Source of the DNA: Paenibacillus sp. FSL R5-0341
GTDB lineage: Bacteria > Bacillota > Bacilli > Paenibacillales > Paenibacillaceae
Direction of reading: 5' to 3'
Assembly (NCBI RefSeq): GCF_037975235.1
Contig: NZ_CP150241.1
Coordinates: forward strand, 3,410,001 to 3,474,000
Length of the DNA: 64,000 bases
Positions within the stretch are counted from its first letter, which is position 1. Each line of letters opens with the position of its first letter. The notes below the pieces were generated by a model, which was not told the origin of the DNA, did not search any database, and saw only the letters and a list, made by a program, of their open reading frames with translations. Shown here piece by piece: positions 17,687 through 28,900 of the stretch. A program made the translations under genes and the position numbers.

Positions 17687-18730
17687 ATGTTTTGTTGTGA
17701 AAATTGTTTTGATAACATTTATATCAAGAAAATATTCGAGAATGAAGAAATTGGAAGATGCGATTACTGCCTAAGTCACAATGTACGGATCTTAGATATA
17801 CAGCATGATGAATTACGAACAAAAATTTTCCGTTGTATTTCTCCATTTACAGAAAATAGGAAAGGGCATCCTTTGAGTAAATGGTTGACAACGCAATTTA
17901 ACTTATTCAATGTGTCATTAGGTCCTCAAAACATTAATAAATTGCTTTCTGACATGACCCATGGCTCTTTGGATATCACAGAAAACTATACCTTTACGTT
18001 AAATGGCTCAGGAATAGACAGTGAACTCCTTGGTTTATGGAGTAAATTTAAAGAAGATCTTAAACATAGAAGTAGGTTTGCATTCACATTTAATGAGAAG
18101 TTGCAGAAAGCCTTAATTGAAATAATGGAAATCAATATAGAGGAGATTGGGGAGAATTTTACGTCCTATAGAGCTAGGAATGGAACTTCTTCACATGTTC
18201 GCGCATATAGCGGAGACGAGATCATGTGTCCTCCAAAAAACTTGGTTGGTAATGGACGGATTAATTCCAAAGGAATTCCCTACTTATACACAGCATCCGA
18301 TCCAGATACTGCAATTGCTGAAATCAGGCCTTCAAAAGCTGTGCCTGTTTCGGTAGCAAAACTTGCAACTACAAAACCCCACCGTTTTGTTAAACTCGAA
18401 AAATCTAAATTCAATAACAGTCTTCCTCTATATCAGCAGTACGAGTTATACCGATTAGCAAATACTATTACGTTAGAATTATCTAAACCTATTGATTCTT
18501 CAACAAGTGACTTTGGCTACTTAGCTACCCAGTTTATAGCAGAACTTGCAGATAGCAAAAATTTTGATGGCATAGCGTTCAGAAGTTCGTTAGCAGAAGG
18601 TACTAATTATGTATTCTTCCGTGAAGACAATATTCAATTTGTAGACAGTGAAATTGTAGATGTTATTGGAATTGAATATGTTACGGAGCCAAGAGACAGA
18701 TCTTTGTCTGATGAAGATTTTAAATTTTAA
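17687..18730 (+). CDS. RES-domain protein with N-terminal zinc ribbon (candidate NAD-degrading toxin)
   Basis: A 347-residue protein. The N-terminus has paired cysteines (Cys4/Cys7 and Cys25/Cys28) typical of a zinc ribbon, followed by a helical segment to about residue 150 that fits HEPN/RES N-terminal domains. The RES domain (about 155-335) shows YRARNG (Arg162/164), YTASDPDTAIAEIRP (Glu212) and AFRSS (Ser300/301), the three conserved residues that name the family. Known RES toxins degrade NAD+. Their usual partner, a small Xre-type antitoxin, is not encoded next to it; instead immunity-like genes lie upstream. GAGGTGACCC precedes the ATG. Whether this protein is a toxin, an abortive-infection effector or a benign enzyme is not shown. 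Confidence 0.78.
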   Translation: MFCCENCFDNIYIKKIFENEEIGRCDYCLSHNVRILDIQHDELRTKIFRCISPFTENRKGHPLSKWLTTQFNLFNVSLGPQNINKLLSDMTHGSLDITENYTFTLNGSGIDSELLGLWSKFKEDLKHRSRFAFTFNEKLQKALIEIMEINIEEIGENFTSYRARNGTSSHVRAYSGDEIMCPPKNLVGNGRINSKGIPYLYTASDPDTAIAEIRPSKAVPVSVAKLATTKPHRFVKLEKSKFNNSLPLYQQYELYRLANTITLELSKPIDSSTSDFGYLATQFIAELADSKNFDGIAFRSSLAEGTNYVFFREDNIQFVDSEIVDVIGIEYVTEPRDRSLSDEDFKF

Positions 18731-18784
18731 TACCTTTAATCGTTTGACAAGAACTTTGACTCATTCAAAACTGTTAATAAAAAG

Positions 18785-18865
18785 GAACATTGTCCCATTG
18801 AAAGTCGCCATTAAAATTAATTTATCAATAGAAGTTCTTGGCCTAAGACATGGACAAGAACTTCT
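18785..18865. repeat. Interspersed hairpin repeat, copy A
   Basis: Contains GAACATTGTCCCATTG then AAAGTCGC, shared with the copies at 21809 and (less exactly) 58783, and ends in a hairpin with arms AGAAGTTCTTG and CAAGAACTTCT around a loop carrying CCTAAG, closely matching the second hairpin of the 58783 copy. It follows the RES gene. Confidence 0.5.
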
Positions 18866-18983
18866 ACCAATTCTGAATAGATAAAATACGAACATCCAAT
18901 GTCAATGATGATCTACCCCTTTGTATGAGCCCCAACAAGTGTTTTAGATTGTCATCAATATATTGATTATCGGCAATATTAAT

Positions 18984-19560
18984 TCAACGACCGGCAAAAT
19001 GACCCCAGATCGGTTGTATCGGTTTAAACATGGCATTAGGTATGGAGTTTAGCTTCAAATTCATTATCATCCGCTGTGCAGAATAGATCCGTGCTACCTG
19101 GCATGATACAGGCAAGGGCTTTAATGCTCTTAAGGGCGTGGTCGAAGTCTCCGTTATAGGAAGGTATCTGCGTGTTGGCCTGTCCACAACATAGCGAGTA
19201 CATTATGCGGGTCCATATTCATAAAGCTACTTTCCCATACACCAGCCAAAAAATCTTCCAAAGATTCAATCCCATCTCACGATACAGCTCTTCTCTATAA
19301 AATGCATGCGATAGTCCCCAACCTGCATAGACTAGGCCAACAGCGCGCATGTCTTCAGACGTCAGTTGGTCTAGTCTGCTAGAATCAAAGCCAACCACAG
19401 ACAATAGTGGAGCTTTTACACCATCCATAACTACAGATGTGTGAGGCCAAGTCTCGGCAATTCCCGCGATCGCTGCAATTCGTTCCACCATCTCCGGATA
19501 ACTCGCCCCCCATTGAAATGCCTGAATGCCTCCCGTGGATCAAACAACTACGAGAGTTAT
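18984..19560 (-). pseudogene. Decayed homoserine O-acetyltransferase-like alpha/beta hydrolase
   Basis: Read on the minus strand, fragments in different frames follow the order of a MetX-like protein: GGIQAFQWGASYPEMVER at about 19535-19480, a central section around 19490-19240 ending REMGLNLWK, ALKSIKAL and MPGSTDLF near 19130-19070, then IPNAMFKPI and IWGHFAG ending at 18984. At least two frame changes and an incomplete N-terminus make it non-functional. An upstream piece reading LDYSIAGEREVW (near 19600) may belong to it or to a second hydrolase remnant. Confidence 0.65.
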
Positions 19561-19705
19561 TTTTTGAATCCCAAACTTCTCGTTCACCAGCGATGCTGTA
19601 ATCTAACGTTATCATAGTTAGTTTTATCATAGTTAGTTACCTACGGAAAATAAGCACGTTCGAACGGGGGAGGTGTGTTCGTGGGAGATGTAGATAAGCC
19701 ATTGC

Positions 19706-20041
19706 CCAGTGGAAGTGTTCCTGACAAATGAAAAGGGTTGTCCCCTATCGAACTATGTTTGACCGTTCATTTGAGAAAGAGGGCAATGACAGCATTACAT
19801 ATTTAGAGTTTCAAAGTGCTGAAGCCATTAAGCAATGCAATTTCGGGTATCGGTATTTCCTTTTCTTCCTGATCTTGTCACGGAAGCCAAAGTTGAACGT
19901 GGAGAACTTATTGTCCTGCCATGGCAAGTTCCAGACTTGCATGTATATACATAGATGTTGTGGCATAAGGATAAGTGGTTGTCACCGATTATATTATCTT
20001 TAAACCACAAGGGAAGTTTATGCTTCACAGGAGGAGAATAA
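19706..20041 (+). pseudogene. Remnant of a LysR family regulator, C-terminal part
   Basis: Out-of-frame pieces reassemble into a LysR substrate-binding domain: EVFLTNEKGC, then YRTMFDRSFEKEGNDSITYL and EFQSAEAIKQC, then after a frameshift AISGIGISFLPDLVTEAKVE and RGELIVLPW, an in-frame stop, and WHKDKWLSPII. The helix-turn-helix half is missing. It is divergent from the acetyltransferase-like remnant, so the pair may once have been a regulator and its target. Confidence 0.65.
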
Positions 20042-20089
20042 GTAGAAGAAACCTTAAAGAAAAGATCGAGGATCAATATTTTTGCTTTC

Positions 20090-20141
20090 AAAAGAATACA
20101 TACCAACATTTCTACTTCGGAATATTGGTATGTATTCTTTT
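20090..20141. terminator. Strong bidirectional hairpin terminator
   Basis: Two perfect 17-base arms, AAAAGAATACATACCAA and TTGGTATGTATTCTTTT, with an 18-base loop. The T-rich outer ends work in both directions, between the LysR remnant and the converging TetR gene. Confidence 0.75.
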
Positions 20142-20257
20142 ACTTTGCGTGCGCAGGATCCAAAAGATTGTATTCCCGTTGTGATTAGAGCTACGTGTAG
20201 AAGTCGTTTATGTAGCGACTTATATATATGCATCTAATTTAATCAACTTACTCAAGC

Positions 20258-20872
20258 TCATGAATCAAACGTGTTACCCACATAATGAAAAGAGTGAATA
20301 TGCGTTTTGGTGAGTTCAATCACGTTTTTGATAAATGACTCTCGCGACTCACGATATCCGCTTAATATCCAATTGTTCAACAGTCCAAAAAAACCGTAGG
20401 CGGTATAATACTTGAAATAATCCATGTTAACTGGGGAGTTGTTGATTGTCTCGAAGACAAACTGCTCCTGATAGATTTTGAGTATGGTTTGTGGAAAGCC
20501 TGTATGCAGACCAGGTAACGTATCATCGTACTGAATTAGTTCGAAGAAGTCACGATGTTCGTAGATATAATCCACGATTTGAAAAGATTCGACATTAAGC
20601 TTGTTTGTTAAGACCTTTTGACCATGCCAATAGGGTTTACCTACGGCGCACCTCAATCCTCCGAGTGTCATACTCAGCAATTCTTCGGCGAGAATGTATT
20701 TATCCTGGTAGTGTAAGTAAAATGTACTGCGATTATAGCCCGCCTGATCCACGATGTCTTTGACAGAAACACCATGGAAGCCTTTTTTCTTAATGAGCTG
20801 AATGAGAGCAGTTTTTAGATGCTCCTTGGTTCGATTACGATGTTGAGATGTCACAATAAGTTCATCATTCAT
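20258..20872 (-). CDS. TetR family transcriptional regulator
   Basis: A 204-residue regulator: helix-turn-helix in residues about 15-60 (VSVKDIVDQAGYNRSTFYLHY) and a helical ligand domain (YDDTLPGLHTGFPQTIL, YYTAYGFFGLLNNWI) like the TetR C-terminal groups found in QacR-like and DhaS-like proteins. The start follows GGAGT by about eight bases. It is divergent from the SDR gene at 21049, and a perfect 9+9 dyad lies 38 bases upstream of its start, so it probably represses itself and the dehydrogenase. Confidence 0.88.
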   Translation of the reverse strand: MNDELIVTSQHRNRTKEHLKTALIQLIKKKGFHGVSVKDIVDQAGYNRSTFYLHYQDKYILAEELLSMTLGGLRCAVGKPYWHGQKVLTNKLNVESFQIVDYIYEHRDFFELIQYDDTLPGLHTGFPQTILKIYQEQFVFETINNSPVNMDYFKYYTAYGFFGLLNNWILSGYRESRESFIKNVIELTKTHIHSFHYVGNTFDS

Positions 20873-20910
20873 TCAAAAAAACTCCTATAAATATAGACAT
20901 AGTTTTATAA

Positions 20911-20931
20911 AGTGTCTACGAGGTAGACACT
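20911..20931. promoter_or_regulatory. TetR operator, perfect dyad
   Basis: AGTGTCTAC and GTAGACACT are exact inverted repeats separated by GAG. The site is in the divergent intergenic region between the TetR and SDR genes, and its size fits a TetR dimer pair. Confidence 0.7.
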
Positions 20932-21048
20932 TGGTCATATCTTAATGATTGGATTGTTACAATTTTAAGCATAGAATTAGTTTTGTAAACATCATATAGC
21001 ACTATTTGTATAGGCGCTATTCAAAATATTATACTGGGGGATTTATTC

Positions 21049-21786
21049 ATGGGCAAACTTCAAGATAAAGTTGCAGTCATCACAGGAGGAGCATCCGGGA
21101 TTGGTGCAGCGACAGCTCGCTTATTCGTTTCCGAAGGAGCTAAAGTGGTCTTGGTGGATCTGAATGAAGAAAAAGGCAAGGCGTTTGAGCAGGAACTGAA
21201 AGCGCTTAAAGCAGAAGCTCTCTTCATTAAAGCAAACATAACAAGTGAAGAAGAGGTTACTGAGATTTTCAAACAAACCGTAGAAGCATTTGGTCAAGTG
21301 GATATCGTATTCAACAATGCGGGAATCGGACGTGTTCATCCGACGCATGAGCTTGACTATGCAGAATGGCGCAATACGGTCAATGTTGATCTGGACGGCG
21401 TATTCTTGGTCGCTCGTGAATCGATCCGCGAAATGCTGAAAATTGGCGGAGGCACAATCGTCAACACGGCGTCCATGTACGGATGGGTTGGATCGCCTGG
21501 TTCAGCAGCCTACAATGCAGCTAAAGGCGGAGTAGTGAACCTGACTCGTTCGCTCGCGCTGGAGTATGCTGAGCAAAATATTCGGGTGAACTCCCTTTGC
21601 CCAGGCTTCATCGACACACCGATTATCCCGGAAGAGAGCAAGCAAGCACTTTCTGCGGCAACACCAATGAAACGTCTGGGTCAAGCAGATGAAATGGCGA
21701 AAGCTGTTCTGTTCCTAGCTAGCGACGATTCTTCATACATGACAGGAAATAGTCTGATCGTAGACGGAGGATACACCGCTCAATAA
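21049..21786 (+). CDS. Short-chain dehydrogenase/reductase (classical SDR)
   Basis: A 245-residue cytoplasmic oxidoreductase. It shows the cofactor motif TGGASGIG, an acidic VDLNE after the second strand suggesting NAD(H) preference, NNAG, the catalytic serine in VNTASMYGW, YNAAK and the closing LIVDGGYTAQ. GGGGGAT precedes its ATG. Expression is probably controlled by the divergent TetR protein. The substrate is unknown; many such enzymes reduce ketones or oxidise secondary alcohols. The stop is followed by the terminator within repeat copy B. Confidence 0.92.
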   Translation: MGKLQDKVAVITGGASGIGAATARLFVSEGAKVVLVDLNEEKGKAFEQELKALKAEALFIKANITSEEEVTEIFKQTVEAFGQVDIVFNNAGIGRVHPTHELDYAEWRNTVNVDLDGVFLVARESIREMLKIGGGTIVNTASMYGWVGSPGSAAYNAAKGGVVNLTRSLALEYAEQNIRVNSLCPGFIDTPIIPEESKQALSAATPMKRLGQADEMAKAVLFLASDDSSYMTGNSLIVDGGYTAQ

Positions 21787-21808
21787 GAGTAGCGTTATCG
21801 AAGTACAA

Positions 21809-21862
21809 GAACATAGTCCCATTGAAAGTCGCTATTATTATAGCGGCTTTTTTTATTTTATC
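21809..21862. repeat. Interspersed hairpin repeat, copy B, including SDR terminator
   Basis: Shares GAACAT-AGTCCCATTG-AAAGTCGCTATT with copy A and the run GCGGCTTTTTTTATTTTATC with the copy at 58783. AGTCGCTAT and ATAGCGGCT pair and run into seven T residues, so this part also acts as a Rho-independent terminator for the SDR gene. The second hairpin seen in the other copies is absent or decayed here. Confidence 0.55.
21826..21857 (+). terminator. Rho-independent terminator of the SDR gene
   Basis: Nine-base arms AGTCGCTAT / ATAGCGGCT with a four-base loop, then TTTTTTT. Confidence 0.7.
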
Positions 21863-21912
21863 AGAAAAAGTATATCTCCCGAGCCAAAGACAACTAGCAA
21901 ACAGCGGTTTGG

Positions 21913-22785
21913 CTATTCATAATAGATGGCCTCGTAAGGAAACTCTAACTTATTCATGCGATATTCTTTGGGGGACATGGACATATATTGACGAAAAACT
22001 TTGCCGAAGTAGCTGGGACTCTCAAAGCCGCATTGTTGGCCAATCTGTGAAATCGGAAGTTCGGTCGTGCGAAGCAGTCGGATTGCAACTTCAATGCGCC
22101 TGTCTTTGAGATAGGCTAGCGGTGATGTTTTCTCGGATTTCTGAAATAACCTGCACAAGTAGTGTTTATTGATATCACAATGGCTGGCTAGAAGATCCAA
22201 CGTCAATGGGGATGCATAATTCTCTCGGATGAACTTTTTACATTTCTCAATCGTTGTTATGGAAAGGGCACCGATATCCTTCTCCGCATCCCGACTCGTC
22301 TGCACCAAGATGAGCAACCACCGATAGACTTGCATGGACAAGCGATACTTGTCCGTAACTTTATCCTGATGAATCAAATGGATGATTTGCCATAACTCTT
22401 GAATCAGGGGAGAATCCGCGTTTCGTAGAATGACATGCCCCTCATTATCATGGATCATATCCCAAATTCGGTTGGCTTCATCCCCACGAATGTTTATCCA
22501 TATAAATTCCCATGGTTCATTATTCTCTTGCTTATAGTAATAGCAGTGTTCTCCTGCGATTTTAACAAATAATGCATGTCCCTTCGGTAAAGGGAGCGTT
22601 TGATTGTCAATATCAAGATAACCCTGGCCATTAAGCGTATATTGAAAAACAACGTGCCCCGGGTCCGGTCTATTGTCACTCGGACAACGATATTCCTCGC
22701 TTGAGACGATCTGCCATCCAATAGAGTCCAGTGTCATAATCGATGTATCGTCATTACGAAAAGCATAAGAGACCGTATGAACCAT
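21913..22785 (-). CDS. AraC family transcriptional regulator
   Basis: A 290-residue regulator. The N-terminal half is a cupin-like domain (GHVVFQYTLNGQGYLDID, LPLPKGHALFVKIAGEH) as in sugar-sensing AraC proteins; the last 105 residues hold two helix-turn-helix motifs (LTLDLLASHCDINKHYLCRL and GQQCGFESPSYFGKVFRQ). A GGAAGGGGAT lies just upstream of the minus-strand ATG. It is divergent from the rhamnogalacturonan lyase gene (207 bases between starts), so it is the natural candidate activator of that pectin enzyme. The effector, perhaps an unsaturated rhamnogalacturonan product, is inferred. Confidence 0.88.
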   Translation of the reverse strand: MVHTVSYAFRNDDTSIMTLDSIGWQIVSSEEYRCPSDNRPDPGHVVFQYTLNGQGYLDIDNQTLPLPKGHALFVKIAGEHCYYYKQENNEPWEFIWINIRGDEANRIWDMIHDNEGHVILRNADSPLIQELWQIIHLIHQDKVTDKYRLSMQVYRWLLILVQTSRDAEKDIGALSITTIEKCKKFIRENYASPLTLDLLASHCDINKHYLCRLFQKSEKTSPLAYLKDRRIEVAIRLLRTTELPISQIGQQCGFESPSYFGKVFRQYMSMSPKEYRMNKLEFPYEAIYYE

Positions 22786-22875
22786 CTTTCATCCCCTTCC
22801 TAAAAAAGTCAATTATATTATATAATACGTCACATTTTTTAGATTGTCTGTCTTTTTTTAGACCTGTAAGATAAA

Positions 22876-22889
22876 TGTAAGCGGTAACA
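22876..22889 (+). promoter_or_regulatory. cre site (CcpA operator)
   Basis: TGTAAGCGGTAACA matches the cre consensus TGWAANCGNTNWCA at every position. It lies 103 bases before the lyase start, between the AraC and lyase genes, and implies carbon catabolite control of one or both. Confidence 0.75.
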
Positions 22890-22991
22890 TATGAAGGGGG
22901 TGACTGTAGTTTGTGTTCATTTGACAATAAGCAGGGCAGATCGAACTGATGATTCTAAAAAATTATTTTTAGATAAGGAGGACTTAATCCA

Positions 22992-25900
22992 ATGAACCGA
23001 AGAAAGGGTTCCATCCAGAAATCGATATTTGTATCTTTATTAGCGCTCCTTATGGTCATTTCACTGGTCATCCCCCCGGCGCCAGCACGTGCAGAGTCAT
23101 CAAGCAGCCTGCCGGGTCGCCAAGGAGAATATCTTAACCGAGGTCTGGTTGCGGTTCTTGTAGACAACGGCGTTTTTTTAAGCTGGAGGTATTTGAACAA
23201 TGATCCGGATAATATCGCTTTCAATATATATAAAAATGGAACCAAAGTGAACGCTTCGCCCATAAGCGATGTGACAAACTATGTAGACACCACTGGTTTC
23301 GACAGTTCACAATATCAGATCTCCACCGTTATTGCGGGCAAGGAGCAAATGCAGCCGGAGGTTGCATCGGTCTGGCATAACGATTATTTGCCTATTCCGC
23401 TGGATAAACCAGCCGACGGACGGACCAAAGATGGTGGAACCTATACGTACTATGCAGGTGACGCTTCCGTAGCTGACTTGGACGGCGATGGCGAATATGA
23501 AATTGTCTTCCTGTGGAGTCCGAGCAATTCCAAGGACAACTCGCAGGCAGGTTATACCGGCAATGTGTATATCGATGCCATCAAACTGGACGGCACCAAG
23601 CTGTGGAGGATTGACCTGGGAGTCAACATCCGCGCCGGAGCGCATTATACGCAGTTAATGGTGTATGATCTCGATGGCAACGGAAAAGCCGAGGTGGTTG
23701 TGAAGACGGCGGACGGCACGAAGGACGGCCAAGGTACAGTCATTGGTGACGGGACGAAGGATTATCGCAACGAGGGCGGATACATACTGTCAGGGCCGGA
23801 ATATCTCACCCTGTTTGATGGTGAGACCGGAGCGGCCGTATCCACCGTGGACTACGATCCACCAAGAGGCAACGTCAGCGATTGGGGTGACGGCTACGGT
23901 AACCGGGTAGACCGGTTCCTTGGCGCAATTGCTTATCTGGATGGCACAAAGCCAAGTGTCGTGATGAGCCGAGGTTATTATACCCGCACAGTACTTGTTG
24001 CTTATGATTATGTTGGCGGGGAACTCGTCAAACGCTGGACTTTCGACACGAACGAAGCTGGATCACAATACCAATCACAGGGTAACCATAATCTAAGTGT
24101 GCTGGATGCCGATAATGACGGCAAGGACGAAATCATGTTTGGTGCCTTGGCCATTGACGATGATGGCAGCTTGCTTTACAGCACCGGACTCGGCCACGGC
24201 GACGCCATGCACGCCGGTCAGCTCGATCCGAACCGGGAGGGCTACCAGGTCGTAAGCGTGCACGAGCATTCGGATGCGGCATATGGACTGGAGATGCGCG
24301 ATGCGGCAACAGGTGAAATTCTCTGGGGTGAGAAAACAGGCTTTGACACGGGTCGCGGCATGTCAGCGGATATTGATCCGAACTATCCAGGATACGAATC
24401 ATGGGCCACAACCATTACCAACGGGCAAAGTGTTCCTGTAACCAATACCTACTCAGCAGCCGGAGAAGCTATCTACACTGCGGAAGAAGGACCAAAAACC
24501 GCAAACTTTGCGATCTGGTGGGATGGAGATCTTCAGCGGGAGCTGTTTGACCATGAGTGGGATAACAATACCGCGAAAGGAATTCCACTCATTTATAAGT
24601 GGGATTACGAAAACAAAAAGCTGGATGAAATCTTCCGAGCAACTGGTACATTAACGAACAACCACACCAAAGGAAATCCGGCGCTTCAGGCGGATATTCT
24701 GGGTGACTGGCGTGAGGAACTTCTGCTGCGGAGCGAAGATAGTTCAGAATATCGTCTCTATACGACGACCATCCCTACAGACTATCGCATCCCTACGCTG
24801 ATGCAGGACCCTGTTTATCGACTTGGCGTAGCTTGGCAAAATGTAGCCTACAACCAGCCGCCTCATACTGGCTTTTATCTTGGAGCGGAAGCTACAGCAT
24901 TCCCTAAAGCCGATCTCGCGCTGACTCGCGAAGCAGAAATGCCGGAGCAGGTTTACCGCTTTGATTTCGGTACAGAGACAGCGTCAGGAAATACAGCTAT
25001 ACAAGACACCTTATACACACAAGAGACGGGATACGGCTTCAAGGATACAAGCGGTGTTACCGTAGGAGTAAACGAGGTTTCGGTTGCGACAGGTACAACA
25101 TTTGCTGTTGACCTGCCCAATGGCAACTATAAGGTGACGCTACGATTAGGCAATGATGCACATGACTCGAACGTCGGGGTCAAATCCGAATTCGTTCAGA
25201 AGCTCGCTGTAACGAATGTGACAGCGGGAACACCGCTGGAGTATTCCTATGATGTTGCATTGGTGGATGGACAGCTCGATCTTCTCTTCACGGGTACAGC
25301 CATAGACATCCAAGACGTCCTCATCGAGAAATATCCAGAGAAAGCGGCTGGTGCGGCAACGACGATCTATATGGCCGGTGATTCAACCATGCAATCGTAC
25401 AGTGTAATGCAAGCTCCTCAAGAGGGATGGGGGCAACAGTTCGGACGTTATTTCTCCAATGGGGCAGTGATCGTGAACGATGCGATCGGTGGTCGAAGCA
25501 GCAAATCGTTTATGGTAGACGGTCGTCTCGATACGATCCTGCAACGAATTAAGCCGGGGGACTTCTTCTTCATTTCCTTTGGTCATAACGACGCGAGTGC
25601 AGGGATACCGGACCGGTATGCATCCCCTGAGGATTATAAGATCTACTTAGCTCGTTATGTAAACGGTGCCAAACAGCGCGGCGCCACACCGGTATTGCTC
25701 ACTCCGGTTGGACGCAGAGATTTCAACACGGTGACTCAAGAATTCAACGTCAGCTTCCCGGCATACGTGCAGGCAGCCAAAGAAGTGGCGGAGGAGCTTG
25801 ATGTGCCGCTGATTGATCTCAGCAAGCTAAGTATTGCGTACTATGACAAAATTGGTAATACAGCTACGGAGAAAGTGTTCCTTTATGCTAATCCGGGTGA

Positions 25901-28900
25901 ATATCCAAAATACCCGAATGGGATCAACGATAATACGCATTTCAGCAGCTATGGTGCGCAGAAAATTGCCGGACTCGTTGCCGGTGCGGTCAAAGACTTG
26001 GAGCTGAGCATTTCATCGCTGGTCATCGACCCGGATATTACCGAACCTGAGCCAGAGCCGGAAATCCAGCTCTATGAGGAGGATTTTGAAGGCGATGCTA
26101 CCAACTACCAGTATGCCATGGTCAATGCCACGGGTATTGCAGGAACCATGACCGGAACGGTGGTTGAACAATCCGGAAATAAGGTATTGTCCGTCGCAGG
26201 TTCCGGATCGGGCAATCGGGCCAAGGTGTTCCGTCTGTTCGATGCCGTAAACGGCGATCAGGTGAACGTGAACTTTGACTGGCAATCCGGTAATGTGAGT
26301 GCCTATCCATCAGAAGGTCATCTCACGGTCCAGGATTCGAACGAAAATGCCCTGTTCACGCTGTTTACGAAAACTGGAAGCACCAAAATTCATTATTTTG
26401 TCGGTGCATATAATCCGGATTACGGCACAGGGGATACAGCCATACCTGAAGGGGGAACGGCTACAGATATTTCCAAGAACCAGTGGGTCAATGTGGATGC
26501 TACCGTTAATTTTGCCGAGAAAACACTTGATCTTACATTAACGAACATTGCGGATCCGACAGTTACCCAAACGATTGCAGATATCTCACTAAGTTCCGCC
26601 GCATATGCGGACAATGTCAGATCCATGCGGTTCCTGGGAACGAGAAAAGGCGGTGGAGGCACGTTAAACTGGACTACCCAGATCGACAACGTGCGAATTG
26701 AAGGAACGCAGCTCTCTTCGGAGGGTGGCGATCAGACTGCATTGATCGCTCTGTATGATGAGATCAAAGCACTAGATCTGTCGGATTATACAGATGCATC
26801 GAAGGCCGTAGTGAACCGGGCTTTGGCAGCTGCGGAAGCCATTTTCAATACGGAAGCTACCCAAGCTCAAGTTGACCATGCGCTTAACATGTTAACTGTC
26901 GCGAAGGATTCATTGACAAGTGAACCGGGCGAAGAGATTAACGAATACAAATTCGACTTTGGTTCTGGTGGCGCAGCCGACGGATACATCAAAGTCGATG
27001 CCAAAAGAGCGTACATCGAAGGTAACGGGTACGGATTTGCCGATACTGCGCTGATCAAAGATGAGAACCGGGAAACCGGAGATTCGCTCAAGGAAGATTT
27101 CACACGAGTAAACGGTACCTCCTTCCTGGTGGAAATGGAGCCGGCTAATTACCGGGTAACGATGACCATCGGGGATACTCAAGAATCGACCAGCGCGAAT
27201 GTTGTTGTAGAGCAGATGACCAAGCTGCCGCTTACAAGCATTGCCAAGGGTGAATTCAAAGAAATCACGTATGACATTGCCCTGATTGATGGAGTCTTTA
27301 ACTTCAATTTCACCGGAAATGCACCGAAGATCAATGCGCTGAAGCTGGAGCGACTGCCAGATCACAGTGCAAGCGATAAACCTGTTATTTATTTGGCCAG
27401 CGATTCCACTGTGGCCAATTACGCGGAAAACTATCGTCCGCAAGCAGGCTGGGGAGAAACATTGGGTGGATATTTTGATGCAAATGAAGTCAGTATTGAT
27501 AACCGGGCAGTTGGAGGTTTGAGCAGCAAAACCTTCTTGGTCGGTGGATATCTCAACGATATTTTACTCGACATTCATGAAGGCGATTATCTGTTCATGC
27601 AATGGTCTCATAACGATTCCACACCTTCACGTCCAGAGCGTTATCTTACGCCCGAACAGTTTAAGGTATATCTGAAAGAATACATTGATGGCGCTCTGCA
27701 AAGAGGTGCGATTCCGGTTCTGGTCACGCCAGTAAACCGTCGTGATTTTACCGGAGAGGTGCTGAACAAGAGCTTCCCGGAATACGTACAGGCGATGAAA
27801 GAAACAGCTCAGGAAACAGACACACTCATCATTGATCTGAACCAAGCCAGTTGGGAACATTTCCAAGAACTTGGCACAGAAGGAACCAAATCGATATTCA
27901 TGTGGGTAGGTACAACCGAAGACAATACACACCTGCAAATGAACGGTGCAATCAAGGTGTCTGAACTCGTGGCACGTCTTGTGAAGGAATTGAATATAAC
28001 GCTGTCTGACTTTGTTACGCTGGAAGGGGAATCTCCGGAGCAGGAAGCCCCGCATACCACGGCAACTGTAGAAGGAGAATCGCAGAACGGCTGGTATACT
28101 TCTCCAGTCCAAGTAACCTTTGCAGCAACTGATAAAGATTCCGAGATCGAAGGAACCTATTATCAAATTAATGGTGGGGAAACAGTGAGTGGCACACAGT
28201 TGACTCTAACTGAAGAAGGAACGCATACCATCACCTACTGGAGCGTCGATGTTGACGGTAACAAAGAGAGTGAACAGTCTTTGTCCATATCCATTGATCT
28301 CGTACCTCCAACCATTGAAATTCAAGGTCAAACCGAGTACACCATTGATCAGCACGTGGAAATTGGCTATACAGCCTCCGATACGGGTTCTGGTGTGGCA
28401 GAACCGGAGGGTGTGCTTCTGGACACTCCGGCATATACACTGGAGCCCGGCCTAAACCACGTTACGGCAACCGTCTCCGATTTGGCTGGGTGGGAACAGA
28501 CGGTAGAATATAGTTTTGCAGTTATTGCTACATTCGACAGCCTGATCAATCTGACCAACGCCTTTGCAGATGAATCGATCGATCCTAATGCCGGCGCTCT
28601 TGCTGATCAGCTTGCGAACACGTTACAACAGGCCGAACAGGCAGCAAACGATCGTGAAGGAGCAAAAGCGCGTCAACTTCTTGCATCCTACGGTAATGAC
28701 GTTCAAGCAGCTCGAGGAACCGTATTCTCGGATGAGCAGGCAGATGTGCTGCTTAAGTGGGAGGAATGGCTCCATCAGGGAACGCCACTAGCGAACGGAG
28801 CGCCTGGCACTCCGGTGTTATCTGATAACAATGGTTACGACACGGGGCTCAAAGACGGAGACTATACGGTCACGATGAATCTGTGGTGGGGAAATAACGG

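Noticed and set aside
19219..19491. 90-residue frame as an intact gene
   Set aside because: It is the middle piece of the acetyltransferase-like pseudogene; matching parts lie in other frames on both sides.
21822..22109. 95-residue frame overlapping the AraC gene
   Set aside because: It begins inside the terminator and overlaps the real gene on the other strand.
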